A stretch of 64,000 bases of DNA from Kitasatospora viridis (GCF_007829815.1 NZ_VIWT01000001.1:5538501-5602500), one strand, 5' to 3'. Shown: positions 40,300-49,094, numbered from the stretch's first letter. Notes: generated from the letters alone by a model not told the origin. Made by a program: numbers and translations.

Positions 40300-41640
40300 C
40301 TAGACCAGCGGGGGCAGCGCGGGTTCGAACAGCCAGGCCTCCAGCAGCTCCAGCACCGCGCCGTACCGCTGCGCGTGGGCCAGGAAGTCGGCGGTGGTGA
40401 CCACCCCGCCGCGCCGGGCGGCCGTCCAGTCCCGCAGCAGGGCGCCGAACGCCCCGTCACCCAGCGCCCGCCGCAGCGCGTACACGGCCAGGCCGCCGCG
40501 CTCGTAGACCCGGTCGTCGAACATCAGCCGGCGGCCCGGGTCGGCCAGCCGGAGGTCCTGCGGCAGGCCGGTCAGCAGGGTGTGCGCCCGGAGCGCATGG
40601 GTGCTCGCCGGCAGCCCGCCGGAGTGCTCCGACCAAGCCCACTCGGCGTACTTGGCGAAGCCCTCGTTCAGCCAGATGTGCCGCCAGTCGGCCACCGTGA
40701 CGCTGTTGCCGAACCACTGGTGCGCCAGCTCGTGCGCGACCAGCCGCTCGCTGCCGCGCACCCCGTCCACGTGGTTGCTGCCGAAGACGGCCATGCCCTG
40801 GGCCTCCACCGGCACGTCCAGCTCCTCGTCCACCACCGCGACGGTGTAGCCGCCGTCGAACGGGTACGGGCCGAACAGCTCGGTGAAGAACCGCATCATC
40901 TGCGGCTGCCTGGCGAAGTCGGCGGCGAACCGGTCCACCAGCTCGGCCGGCACGTGGCCGGACTGCGGCACCCCGCCCACCGAGCCGTCCACCAGCAGCA
41001 CCCGCTCCAGCGGCGCGATCGCCACCCCGACCAGGTAGCTCGCGGTCGGCGCGGCCTGCTCGTACACCCAGGTGGTGGAGCTGGCCCGGGTGGTCCGGGT
41101 GAGCAGCCGACCCCCCGTCACCACCGCGTACGGCGAGGGCGTGGTGATCGACAGCAGGTAGGAGGCCTTGTCGGCCGGCCGGTCGTTGCACGGGAACCAG
41201 GACGGCGCGCCGATCGGCTGACTGGCCACCAGGGCACCGTCCGTCAGCTCCTCCCAGCCGAGCCCGCCCCACTGGCTGCGCACCGGCCGCGGATTGCCGC
41301 TGTAGTGCACCTCGACGGTGAACGCGGCGCCCGCCGCCAGCGGCCGGGCCGGCTTGACCCGCAGCCGGCCGGCCCGGTGCGCGTAGTGCGCCGCCTTGCC
41401 GTCCACCAGCACCCGGCCGATCCGGAACTCGGCCAGGTCGAGCACGAACTCGCGCAGCGGCTCCGGTCCGGCCAGCGCGGACAGCCGGGCGGTGCCGCCC
41501 AGCCGGTTGGGACCGGGGCGGTAGTCCAGCGTCAGCTCGTAGCGGTGCACCCGGTAACGCGGATCGCCGTGGTCGGGGAAGTACGGGTCCAACTGCTTCG
41601 GGCTCACCGCTCGGTCCACTCCCTGCACCGTCACCACCAT
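40300..41640 (-). CDS. M1 zinc metallopeptidase, probable poly-lysine hydrolase
   Basis: 446 residues from ATG 41640, which overlaps the stop of the synthetase gene (TGATG); a GTG at 41643 is possible. The gluzincin motif H-E-L-A-H near 303-307 and W-L-N-E-G-F near 323-328 give the zinc ligands. The exopeptidase G-A-M-E-N motif is replaced by A-Q-G-M-A-V. There is no signal peptide. Known context: the epsilon-poly-lysine degrading enzyme of S. albulus is an M1 Zn peptidase and M1 genes follow pls genes. The one-base coupling to the Pls-type gene suggests it cleaves or trims the polymer, perhaps for self-protection. Confidence 0.88.
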   Translation of the reverse strand: MVVTVQGVDRAVSPKQLDPYFPDHGDPRYRVHRYELTLDYRPGPNRLGGTARLSALAGPEPLREFVLDLAEFRIGRVLVDGKAAHYAHRAGRLRVKPARPLAAGAAFTVEVHYSGNPRPVRSQWGGLGWEELTDGALVASQPIGAPSWFPCNDRPADKASYLLSITTPSPYAVVTGGRLLTRTTRASSTTWVYEQAAPTASYLVGVAIAPLERVLLVDGSVGGVPQSGHVPAELVDRFAADFARQPQMMRFFTELFGPYPFDGGYTVAVVDEELDVPVEAQGMAVFGSNHVDGVRGSERLVAHELAHQWFGNSVTVADWRHIWLNEGFAKYAEWAWSEHSGGLPASTHALRAHTLLTGLPQDLRLADPGRRLMFDDRVYERGGLAVYALRRALGDGAFGALLRDWTAARRGGVVTTADFLAHAQRYGAVLELLEAWLFEPALPPLV

Positions 41641-44600
41641 CACGCCTGCCAGGCCTCGATCGGGTTGCCCAGCCAGCGGGTGTCCGCCGGGACGGACTCG
41701 GCCCGCATCACCAGCGAGGCAGGACCGAGGGTGCTGCGGGCACCCACGGTGCTGCCGGGCAGCACGATCCCGCCGGGGCCCAGCGTGGCCCCCGCGCGGA
41801 GGACCACACTATCGAGGCGCATGATCCGGTCGTGGAAGAGGTGGGTCTGCAGCACGCAGCCCCGGTTAACGGTGACGCCGTCCTCCAGGGTGACCAGGTC
41901 GGCCTCCGGCAGCCAGTAGCTCTCGCACCAGACGCCGCGGCCGATCCGGGCGCCGATCGAGCGCAGCCAGGCCGTCATCACCGGCGTGCCCGGCACCGCG
42001 CCGACCAGCCACGGCACCGCCAGCACCTCGACGAAGGTGTCGGCCAGCTCGTTGCGCCACACGAAGCCGCTCCACAGCGGGTGCTCCACCGGGCGGAACC
42101 GCCCGACCAGCACCCACTTGGCCACGGCCGAGACGGCGGCGGCCAGCAGCCCGGCAGCCAGCAGCACCGGGCCGCCCAGCAGCGCCATCACCAGCGGGTC
42201 GCGCAGCGCGCAGAACGCGGCGGCGGTCAGCACCGCCAGCGCGACCGAGCAGAACACCGGCACCAGCCGGGCGAGCTCGACCGCGCCGCGGGCCCAGAGC
42301 AGCCGGGCCGGCGGGTCGTAGGTCTTGCTCTGGTCGCCGGTCTCGGCCGCGCGGGGCAGCTTGACCGGCGGCAGGCCCAGGTAGGAGCTGCCCTTCTTGG
42401 CCTTCTTCGGGGTCGCCGAGAGCACCCCGACCAGGCCCTTGTCGGGCACCGAGCGGCCGGGCGCGGTCATCCCGGAGTTGCCCAGGAAGGCCTTGCGGCC
42501 GACCTCGGCCCGGCCCACCCGCAGCCAGCCGCCGCCCAGCTCGTACGGCGCGATCAGGGTGTCGTCGGCCAGGAAGGCGCCGTCGCCGACGGTGGTCAGG
42601 CTGGGCAGCGCCAGCACCGTGGAGACCTCGGCGCCCCGGCCCACCTTCATGCCGAGCAGCCGCAGCCAGAACGGGGTGACCAGACCGGCGTAGAGCGGGA
42701 AGAGCCGCTCGCGGGCCTCGTCCATCAGCTGGCTGACCGTCCAGGCCTGCCAGCCGAGCCGCCCGTGCAGCGCGTGGTAGCCCGGCCGCAGGCCCAGGCT
42801 GAGCAGCCGCACCGCCGCCACCAGCAGGCCCGCGTAGACCAGCCCGAAGACCAGCGCGGCCGGCACCACGGCGAGCAGTGCGCCGGTCAGCGCCGCACCC
42901 AGCGAGGCGCCGGTGGGCACGAAGAGGGTGGCCAGCAGCAGCGCGGGGACGGCGGCGACCAGCGGCAGCAGGCTCTGGCCCAGGCCGGACAGGCCGTAGG
43001 CGACGGACCAGTACCAGGTGTGCGCCGGGCGCTGCCGGGGCCAGCCGTGCTCGGCCTTGCCGAGCTTGGCGGCCGGCGCGCCGGCCCAGCGCTGGCCGGT
43101 CGGCACCTGGCCGGTGACGGCGGAGCCGGGCGCGATCTCGGCCCGCTTGCCGACCCGGGCGCCGGGCAGCAGCGTGCTGCGGGTGCCGACGACGGCGTTG
43201 GAGCCGACCCGGACCTGGCCGACCACCAGCCGGTCGCCGTCCAGCCAGTAGCCGGAGAGGTCCACCTCGGCCTCCACGGCGCAGCCGCGGCCGAGCCTGA
43301 GCAGGCCGGTGACGGGCGGCAGCGAGTGCAGGTCCACGTCGTCGCCGATCCGGCAGCCGAGCGCGCGCCCGTAGCGGTTCAGCCAGGAGCCGGAGAGCTC
43401 GCCGGCGCCGATCGCCTCGGTCAGCCGCTCGGCCGCCCAGAGCCGCAGGTGCACCGAGCCGCCGCGCGGGTACTCGCCCGGCCCGACGCCGCGCAGCAGC
43501 AGCCGCGCGCCGCCGGCGGCCAGCGCGAGCCGACCGGGCGGGCTGTAGAGGAGCAGCGCGCCGGCCGCGAGCAGCCACCAGGAGGCGGTGGGCGCCCACG
43601 GGTAGCCGCCGGCCAGGTGGAGCAGGTTGCCGAGGGTGAGCACCGCGACCGACCAGCGCAGGCCGACCACGGCGAACAGCGGCAGCAGCGCGAGCAACTG
43701 CACCAGCTTGGCCCGCAGCGGGGTGGGCGCGATGCTGCGCCGGGCGCCGTCGCCCTGCGCCGAGCGCTCCAGGTGGCGGGCCAGCTTGCGCAGCACCGGC
43801 TGCTGGTAGATGTCCAGCACGGCGGCCGACGGGTAGCGGGTGCGCAGCAGGGTGGTCAGCCGGGCGGCGGCCAGGCTGCCGCCGCCGATCGCGAAGAAGT
43901 CGTCCTTGGCACTGGTCACCGGCACGCCGAGGATCTCGGTCCACTGCTCGGCCAGCCAGGCCTCGGTGCCGTAGAGCTGCTCGACCGGGCCGGTCGGCTC
44001 GGCGTCCGGCAGCGGCCAGGGCAGCGCGTTGCGGTCGACCTTGCCGGAGGTGCGGGTGGGCAGGTCGTCCACCACGGCGAGCAGCGGCACCAGCGCGGCG
44101 GGCAGCTCGGCGCGCAGCCGGGCCACCGCCTGCTCGCGGTCGAAGTCCTCGGTGATCGCCAGGTAGCCGACCAGCAGCTGGTTGCCGCCGCGGGCGGTGC
44201 GCACGGCCGCGGCGGCGCCCTGCACCCCGGGCAGCGCCTGCAGCGCGGCGTCCACCTCGCCCAGCTCGATCCGGCGGCCGCCGAGCTTGATCTGCTCGTC
44301 GGCCCGGCCGAGGAAGACCAGGCCCTCCTGGTCGGCCCGGACCAGGTCGCCGCTGCGGTAGGCGCGCTGCCAGCCGAGCGAGTCCAGCGGGGCGTACTTC
44401 TCGGCGTCCTTGGCCGGGTCCAGGTAGCGGGCCAGGCCGACGCCGCCGATCACCAGCTGGCCGCTGCCGCCGATCGGCACCGGCCGGCCGGCCTCGTCGA
44501 CCACGGCCAGCTCCCAGCCGTCCAGCGGCAGGCCGATCCGCACCGGCCCGGCGCCGCCCATCAGCGCGGCGCAGGCGACCACGGTGGCCTCGGTCGGGCC

Positions 44601-45509
44601 GTAGGTGTTCCACACCTCGCGGCCCTCGGTGACCAGGCGCTCGACCAGCTCGGGCGGGCAGGCCTCGCCGCCGAAGATCAGCAGCCGGACGTCGCCGAGC
44701 GACTCGGCGGGCCAGAGCGCGGCCAGCGTCGGCACGGTGGAGACCACGGTGATCTCCTGCTCGGCCAGCCAGGGGCCGAGGTCGGCGCCGCCGCGCACCT
44801 GGGAGCGGGGGACCGGCACCAGGCAGGCGCCGTGCCGCCAGGCCAGCCACATCTCCTCGCAGGAGGCGTCGAAGGCGACCGAGAGGCCGGCCATCACCCG
44901 GTCGCCCGGGCCGATCGGGTCGTCCTGGAGGAAGAGCGCGGCCTCGGCGTCCACGAAGGCGGCGGCCGAGCGGTGGCTGACCGCGACGCCCTTGGGCTTG
45001 CCGGTGGAGCCGGAGGTGAAGATGATCCAGGCGTCGTCCTCGGGGCGCGGCGCGGCGGCGGCCGCGCCGCCCGGGGCCAGCACGGTGACCTCGCGGGCGG
45101 CGCCGATCACGGCGGTCACCGCGGCCTCGCCGAAGACCAGGTCGGCCCGCTCCTGCGGGTCCTCGAAGTCCACCGGCACGTAGGCGGCGCCGACCGCCAG
45201 CACGGCCAGGATCGCGACGTAGAGGTCGTTGCCGCCGGACGGCACCCGGATGCCGACCCGGTCGCCGCGCCCGACGCCGAAGGCGGCCAGCCGGTGGCGC
45301 AGCGCGGCCACCTCGGTGGTGAGCTGCTGGTAGCTGAGCCGGGTGCGGCCGTCGTCGAGGGCGGGTTCGTGCGGGTGGGCGGCCGCGCTGGCCGCGAGGA
45401 CGTCCACCAGGGTGCGCGGTGGCGCGGCCGGGCGGGCCGCGAAGACCGCGGGCCGGCCGACCGGCTCGGGCCGCTCGTCCCCCGTGGTGATCTGCGTCAT
45501 GACAGCCAT
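41640..45509 (-). CDS. pls: Pls-type poly-amino-acid synthetase, predicted lysine-specific
   Basis: 1289 residues. Adenylation domain about 30-500 (T-S-G-S-T-G-K-P-K-G near 165-174, Y-G-P-T-E 303-307, catalytic K490). Carrier domain 510-585 with S545 in I-G-G-G-S-L. Then three soluble parts with left-handed beta-helix character, each flanked by TM pairs: the A-T-(TM2-C)x3 layout of epsilon-poly-L-lysine synthetase (1319 residues in S. albulus). Aligning to GrsA by hand, the pocket residues are D214, A215, E218, S257, I278, G280, T302, V310, V311, K490: D-A-E-S-I-G-T-V-V-K, 8 of 10 as in the bacitracin Lys code D-A-E-S-I-G-S-V-A-K. Releases an isopeptide-linked polymer without a thioesterase. 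Confidence 0.92.
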   Translation of the reverse strand: MAVMTQITTGDERPEPVGRPAVFAARPAAPPRTLVDVLAASAAAHPHEPALDDGRTRLSYQQLTTEVAALRHRLAAFGVGRGDRVGIRVPSGGNDLYVAILAVLAVGAAYVPVDFEDPQERADLVFGEAAVTAVIGAAREVTVLAPGGAAAAAPRPEDDAWIIFTSGSTGKPKGVAVSHRSAAAFVDAEAALFLQDDPIGPGDRVMAGLSVAFDASCEEMWLAWRHGACLVPVPRSQVRGGADLGPWLAEQEITVVSTVPTLAALWPAESLGDVRLLIFGGEACPPELVERLVTEGREVWNTYGPTEATVVACAALMGGAGPVRIGLPLDGWELAVVDEAGRPVPIGGSGQLVIGGVGLARYLDPAKDAEKYAPLDSLGWQRAYRSGDLVRADQEGLVFLGRADEQIKLGGRRIELGEVDAALQALPGVQGAAAAVRTARGGNQLLVGYLAITEDFDREQAVARLRAELPAALVPLLAVVDDLPTRTSGKVDRNALPWPLPDAEPTGPVEQLYGTEAWLAEQWTEILGVPVTSAKDDFFAIGGGSLAAARLTTLLRTRYPSAAVLDIYQQPVLRKLARHLERSAQGDGARRSIAPTPLRAKLVQLLALLPLFAVVGLRWSVAVLTLGNLLHLAGGYPWAPTASWWLLAAGALLLYSPPGRLALAAGGARLLLRGVGPGEYPRGGSVHLRLWAAERLTEAIGAGELSGSWLNRYGRALGCRIGDDVDLHSLPPVTGLLRLGRGCAVEAEVDLSGYWLDGDRLVVGQVRVGSNAVVGTRSTLLPGARVGKRAEIAPGSAVTGQVPTGQRWAGAPAAKLGKAEHGWPRQRPAHTWYWSVAYGLSGLGQSLLPLVAAVPALLLATLFVPTGASLGAALTGALLAVVPAALVFGLVYAGLLVAAVRLLSLGLRPGYHALHGRLGWQAWTVSQLMDEARERLFPLYAGLVTPFWLRLLGMKVGRGAEVSTVLALPSLTTVGDGAFLADDTLIAPYELGGGWLRVGRAEVGRKAFLGNSGMTAPGRSVPDKGLVGVLSATPKKAKKGSSYLGLPPVKLPRAAETGDQSKTYDPPARLLWARGAVELARLVPVFCSVALAVLTAAAFCALRDPLVMALLGGPVLLAAGLLAAAVSAVAKWVLVGRFRPVEHPLWSGFVWRNELADTFVEVLAVPWLVGAVPGTPVMTAWLRSIGARIGRGVWCESYWLPEADLVTLEDGVTVNRGCVLQTHLFHDRIMRLDSVVLRAGATLGPGGIVLPGSTVGARSTLGPASLVMRAESVPADTRWLGNPIEAWQA

Positions 45510-45823
45510 CGGACCCTCGTCCCTCGATCCCGCCCGGCTGCCTGGGGGCCGCGCCGACCTGCGGTTTCTCCTGCGGGTCGGGGGCCGCGACGGAGCCGGG
45601 TCACAACAACCCGATCGAGTCTAGACCGGTCGGCGGTTGACGGCAGGGGTGCCTCGGCGGGCCAACTTGGGCCGTTCGGGCGATAACTGACTGAGCGTCA
45701 GGCGACAAGACCGTTGCCTCGTCACGCTCATGACGAACCGTCAGTCGAATTGACGGTCCGTCAGATGAAATTTTCGGATGTGACCCAGGCGACACCGATT
45801 CGGGCGTGTCAGAGTCGGGCGGG
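45510..45823. promoter_or_regulatory. Upstream region of the Pls operon with inverted repeats
   Basis: 314 bases without a gene. ACCGTCA (45737-45743) and TGACGGT (45751-45757) form an inverted repeat; TGACGGTCCGTCA (45751-45763) is a second, overlapping palindrome; a copy of the dispersed CTGAYNNNNCGTYAG motif lies at 45687-45701 (CTGACTGAGCGTCAG). The ribosome-binding GAGGG is just before the synthetase start at 45509. Confidence 0.55.
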
Positions 45824-46219
45824 TCAGAGCCGGAACGCCGGGTCGGTCCTGCTGTGCAGCTCGCAGATGTTGCCGAACTGCTGGTGCCAGCGCACCTCGC
45901 GGTCCAGCCAGTGGCCGCTCGCCGAGGCGGTTACCGGTGCGTAGAGCTGATAGCAGAGCGTCCCGGTGGTGCCCGCGAGGCGGTCGAGGTCGCCGCCGGA
46001 GCGGTCCAGGGCCGCGCAGGCGGCCGCGGCCTGCGGGTGGTCGCCGCCGCTGGGGTGGCAGCGCAGTTCGGCGCTGCCGAGCGGGGAGCCGTTGGCGGAG
46101 ACCACGGTGAGCCGCAGCTGCGAGTCGGGGGCGGCCGGGCGGGCCTGGGCCGGGGTGGGGAAGGCGAGCAGGGCGAGTGCGGCGGCGCCGAGCGTCGCGC
46201 GGATGCGCAGGGAGATCAC
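45824..46219 (-). CDS. Secreted subtilisin-inhibitor (SSI family) protein
   Basis: 131 residues from GTG 46219; a signal peptide covers about 1-28 (A-Q-A). The mature part has the four SSI cysteines (R-C-H-P-S-G-G, A-A-C-A-A-L, L-C-Y-Q-L-Y-A-P-V, N-I-C-E-L-H) and the closing F-R-L. Family knowledge: SSI proteins are dimeric inhibitors of subtilisin-like and trypsin-like proteases, with the reactive bond after the residue two past the third Cys. Aligned to SSI C-P-M-V-Y-D, this protein reads C-Y-Q-L-Y-A, so P1 would be Gln, an unusual choice. Promoter-like TAGCCC is near the start; it may be leaderless. Confidence 0.88.
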   Translation of the reverse strand: MISLRIRATLGAAALALLAFPTPAQARPAAPDSQLRLTVVSANGSPLGSAELRCHPSGGDHPQAAAACAALDRSGGDLDRLAGTTGTLCYQLYAPVTASASGHWLDREVRWHQQFGNICELHSRTDPAFRL

Positions 46220-46263
46220 CCGGACAGGGCTACCACCGGCCGGGTCGCCGCGCCCAGCGCCGG

Positions 46264-46638
46264 TCACTCCATCGTGGGCGCGTCGCCGCTGGTACCCCTG
46301 GCTTCGGCGCGGGCCTCGGTGCGGGCCGCGGCCAGCACCCGGTCGAGCACCCCGGGCAGCACCTGCTCCAGGTCCGCGGCGCGCAGGGTGCTCACCCGCG
46401 AGGTGCCGCGCCGGTGCTGGCGGATCACCCCGGACTCGCGCAGCACCCGGAAGTGGTGCGTGGTGGTCGACTTGCTCACCGGCAGGTCGAACGCGATGCA
46501 CGCCATGTCCTGGTGCCCGTCGGCGAGTTGGAGTGCGATCCGGAGCCGCATCGGGTCGGCCAGGGCGTGCAGCACGGCGGCCAGGCGGATCTCCTCGATC
46601 GCCGGCTCGGGGAGCAGGGTCGGTGCGGATTCGGTCAC
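46264..46638 (-). CDS. ArsR-family regulator
   Basis: 124 residues from GTG 46638. Winged helix about 15-90: L-A-D-P-M-R-L-R-I-A-L near 26-36, recognition helix S-K-S-T-T-T-H-H-F-R-V-L-R-E-S-G near 55-70. The metal-binding E-L-C-V-C of classical ArsR is absent (D-M-A-C-I-A here), so an organic or redox signal is more likely. Divergent from an old-yellow enzyme with a palindrome between them, as in self-regulated stress pairs. Confidence 0.87.
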   Translation of the reverse strand: MTESAPTLLPEPAIEEIRLAAVLHALADPMRLRIALQLADGHQDMACIAFDLPVSKSTTTHHFRVLRESGVIRQHRRGTSRVSTLRAADLEQVLPGVLDRVLAAARTEARAEARGTSGDAPTME

Positions 46639-46655
46639 CAGGCGATTCTACGGCG

Positions 46656-46688
46656 ATCGTCGTAGTACGACGATTCCCGTAGTACGAT
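46656..46688. promoter_or_regulatory. Operator between arsR-type and OYE genes
   Basis: ATCGTCGTAGTACGACGAT (46656-46674) is a palindrome around a single base; CGTAGTACGAT recurs at 46678-46688. Both lie in the 103-base divergent promoter. Confidence 0.7.
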
Positions 46689-46741
46689 GCTTCCCGTATC
46701 AACGAGCCCGGCCCCGCACCGAGCCTTTCGAGGGAGTCCCC

Positions 46742-47842
46742 GTGTCCGCCTTGTTCGAGCCGATCACCCTGCGCGAGCTGACCGTCCCCAACCGGGTCTG
46801 GATGGCGCCGATGTGCATGTACTCCGCGCCCGTCGAGGGGCCGGACACCGGTGTCGTCACCGACTTCCACCTCGCCCACCTGACCGCCCGGGCGGCCGGC
46901 GGCACCGGCCTGCTGATCATGGAGGCCACCGCCGTCGCGCCCGAGGGCCGGATCAGCCCCGGAGACCTCGGCCTGTGGAACGAGCGCCAGCAGCAGGCGC
47001 TGGCCCGGATCACCGCCGCGATCACCGCCCAGGGCGCGGTGCCGGCGATCCAGCTGGCGCACGCCGGCCGCAAGGCCTCCTCGAAGCGCCCGTGGCAGGG
47101 CGGCGCCGGCATCCCGACCGCCGACGGCGGCTGGCCGACCGTCGGCCCGACCGGTGAGGCCTTCGGCGACCACCCGGAGCCGAACGAGCTGACCGTGGCC
47201 CAGATCCGCCGGATCGTCGACGACTTCGGGGCCGCCGCCGGCCGGGCGCTGGCCGCGGGGTTCCAGGCCGTCGAGATCCACGGCGCGCACGGCTACCTGA
47301 TCCACTCCTTCCTCTCCCCGCACAGCAACCGGCGCACCGACGAGTACGGCGGCTCCTTCGAGAACCGGGCGCGGTTCGCCCTGGAGGTGGTGGCCGCGGT
47401 GCGCGCCGCCTGGCCCGCCGGGCTGCCGGTCTTCTTCCGCACCTCGGCCACCGACTGGCTGACCGAGAACGCCGAGGACCCGCGCACCGGCTGGGCCGGC
47501 GAGGACAGCGTGCGCCTGGCCAAGGAGCTGGCGGCGGCCGGCGTCGACCTGGTCGACGTCTCCACCGGCGGCCTGGTGCCGGACGCCAGGATCCCGACCG
47601 CGCCCGGTTACCAGGTGCCGTTCGCCCGGGCGGTGCGGGAGGGCTCCGGCCTGCCGGTGGCCGCGGTCGGCCTGATCACCGGGGTCGAGCAGGCCGAGCA
47701 GGTGCTGACCGACGGGAGCGCGGACGTGGTGCTGCTCGGCCGGGAGCTGCTGCGCAACCCGCACTGGGCGAACCAGGCCGCCGCGCAGCTCGGCGCGCAG
47801 CCCCGCTGGCCGGTGCAGTACGGCTACGCGGTCGGCCGCTGA
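46742..47842 (+). CDS. Old-yellow-enzyme family NADPH dehydrogenase (YqjM-like)
   Basis: 366 residues; GTG 46742 after GAGGGAG. M-A-P-M-C-M-Y-S-A near 19-27 has the YqjM-type flavin-modulating Cys; the substrate pair is H-G-A-H-G-Y-L near 180; R-T-D-E-Y-G-G-S-F-E-N-R near 198. It is an FMN ene-reductase acting on alpha,beta-unsaturated carbonyls. The divergent ArsR-type gene probably represses it until an electrophile or oxidant appears. Confidence 0.92.
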   Translation: MSALFEPITLRELTVPNRVWMAPMCMYSAPVEGPDTGVVTDFHLAHLTARAAGGTGLLIMEATAVAPEGRISPGDLGLWNERQQQALARITAAITAQGAVPAIQLAHAGRKASSKRPWQGGAGIPTADGGWPTVGPTGEAFGDHPEPNELTVAQIRRIVDDFGAAAGRALAAGFQAVEIHGAHGYLIHSFLSPHSNRRTDEYGGSFENRARFALEVVAAVRAAWPAGLPVFFRTSATDWLTENAEDPRTGWAGEDSVRLAKELAAAGVDLVDVSTGGLVPDARIPTAPGYQVPFARAVREGSGLPVAAVGLITGVEQAEQVLTDGSADVVLLGRELLRNPHWANQAAAQLGAQPRWPVQYGYAVGR

Positions 47843-47874
47843 CCCGTCGGTCCGTCGGCTTCACCGAACCACCC

Positions 47875-47911
47875 GTCAGCCCCGGCGCCGTCCGTCAGCG
47901 CCGGGGCTGAC
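47875..47911. terminator. Bidirectional terminator
   Basis: GTCAGCCCCGGCGC (47875-47888) pairs perfectly with GCGCCGGGGCTGAC (47898-47911). It serves the convergent OYE and membrane-protein genes and includes the stop of the latter. Confidence 0.85.
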
Positions 47912-48179
47912 GGCTGCCCGTCAACGGCGCGTCCCGCCCGGGCCCGCGCCGTCGCTGGGCGGCGATCTGACGGGAGATCACGATCTCCAGCAGGCACCAG
48001 ACGATGCCGAAGACGCCCAGGCCGGTGAGCAGCAGGCCGAAGGTGAGCGCCTTCCTGGCGTGGTCCAGCGAGGCCATCGTGGAGTACATCAGGAAGACGG
48101 TGGTCATCGCCAGGAAGATCACGGTGCGCACGCTGGCCGAGCGCACCTCGTCCGGCATCCGGCGGCGGTCACGGGGCAT
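47895..48179 (-). CDS. Small two-helix membrane protein
   Basis: 94 residues from ATG 48179, chosen over an upstream ATG (48230) because GGGAG lies 9 bases before it. TM segments are at about 19-36 (V-I-F-L-A-M-T-T-V-F-L) and 46-68 (L-T-F-G-L-L-L-T-G-L-G-V-F-G-I). The tail is basic. Conserved-looking, function unknown. Confidence 0.7.
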   Translation of the reverse strand: MPRDRRRMPDEVRSASVRTVIFLAMTTVFLMYSTMASLDHARKALTFGLLLTGLGVFGIVWCLLEIVISRQIAAQRRRGPGRDAPLTGSRQPRR

Positions 48180-48252
48180 CGGCGGAACTCCCGGGGCTGG
48201 TCGGCGGGGACCGCTCATCCCCGCGCCCACTGCCTGCCCAGGCAGCGCCCGG

Positions 48253-48969
48253 TCAAACGGGGCGCTGGGCGGTCCGGTCCAGTTCCTCGGCCAGTTCCGC
48301 CACCGCTCCGCTGACGATGGTGCGCATCGCCTGCTCGGCCTGCTCGGGCGTGCCGGCGCAGATCGCGTCCGCCACCTCGCGGTGCAGCCGCACCGCGTAC
48401 TCGCGCGGCTGGTGCGGCATCAGGTTGTGCTCGGTGCGGCCGGTCAGCACCGCGCCCACCGTGTCGCCCAGGTGGGCGAACATCTCGTTGCCGGAGGCGC
48501 GCAGCACCAGGGCGTGGAAGGCGATGTCGTGGGCGAGGAAGGCGGGCAGGTCGGCGGCCCGCGCGGTGCTGGTCAACTCGGCTGCCAGGGAGGCCAGTTC
48601 GCGGCACTGCTCGGGGGAGGCGTGCTGTGCGGCGAGGGCCGCGGCGGCCGGCTCGACGGCGACCCGCAGCGAGCCGAGCGAGCGCAGCTGGGCGGACCGG
48701 TCGGCGCCGGCCAGGCGCCAGCGGATCACCAGCGGGTCGAAGACGTCCCAGTCGGCCTTGGGCTGCACGGTGATGCCGACCCGCCGCTTGGAGGCCACCA
48801 GCCGCATCGACTCCAGCACCCGGACGGCCTCGCGGACCACGGTGCGGGAGACGCCGAACCGCGCCTCCAGCTCCTCGATCCGCAGCACCGCCCCCTCGGC
48901 GAGCTCCCCGGCGGCGATGGCCGGCCCCAACTCGGCGAGCAGCTTGCCGGGCAGCCCCTGGATCTCCAT
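48253..48969 (-). CDS. gntR: GntR/FadR-family repressor of gluconate genes
   Basis: 238 residues from ATG 48969. Winged helix about 8-75 (R-I-E-E-L-E-A-R-F-G-V-S-R-T-V-V-R-E-A-V-R-V-L) and the all-helical FCD effector domain (about 90-230) with metal-binding-type H-D-I-A-F-H near 145. It is divergent from gluconokinase and permease, so it most likely represses them until gluconate or 6-phosphogluconate binds. AAGTATGAC and GTCATACCTT, inverted, lie in the shared promoter. Confidence 0.88.
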   Translation of the reverse strand: MEIQGLPGKLLAELGPAIAAGELAEGAVLRIEELEARFGVSRTVVREAVRVLESMRLVASKRRVGITVQPKADWDVFDPLVIRWRLAGADRSAQLRSLGSLRVAVEPAAAALAAQHASPEQCRELASLAAELTSTARAADLPAFLAHDIAFHALVLRASGNEMFAHLGDTVGAVLTGRTEHNLMPHQPREYAVRLHREVADAICAGTPEQAEQAMRTIVSGAVAELAEELDRTAQRPV

Positions 48970-49005
48970 CGGGCCAGCTTAGGGCCCCGCCGGGCCCTCA
49001 CATAT

Positions 49006-49046
49006 AAGTATGACGATTTAATGTCGCTGTCTTGAATAAGTCATAC
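49006..49046. promoter_or_regulatory. Probable GntR operator of the gluconate regulon
   Basis: GTATGAC (49008-49014) and its inverse GTCATAC (49040-49046) are separated by 25 bases in the AT-rich divergent promoter. TGACGTCA follows at 49061-49068. Confidence 0.6.
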
Positions 49047-49094
49047 CTTTCCGGCGATAGTGACGTCACCGCAGCCAGTACAAGGAGCGAACCC

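Noticed and set aside
41832..45686. A 1284-codon open frame on the plus strand
   Set aside because: It is antisense to the Pls-type synthetase, low in complexity (Gln/Arg/Gly/Ala), and has no motif; the minus-strand gene has all catalytic motifs.
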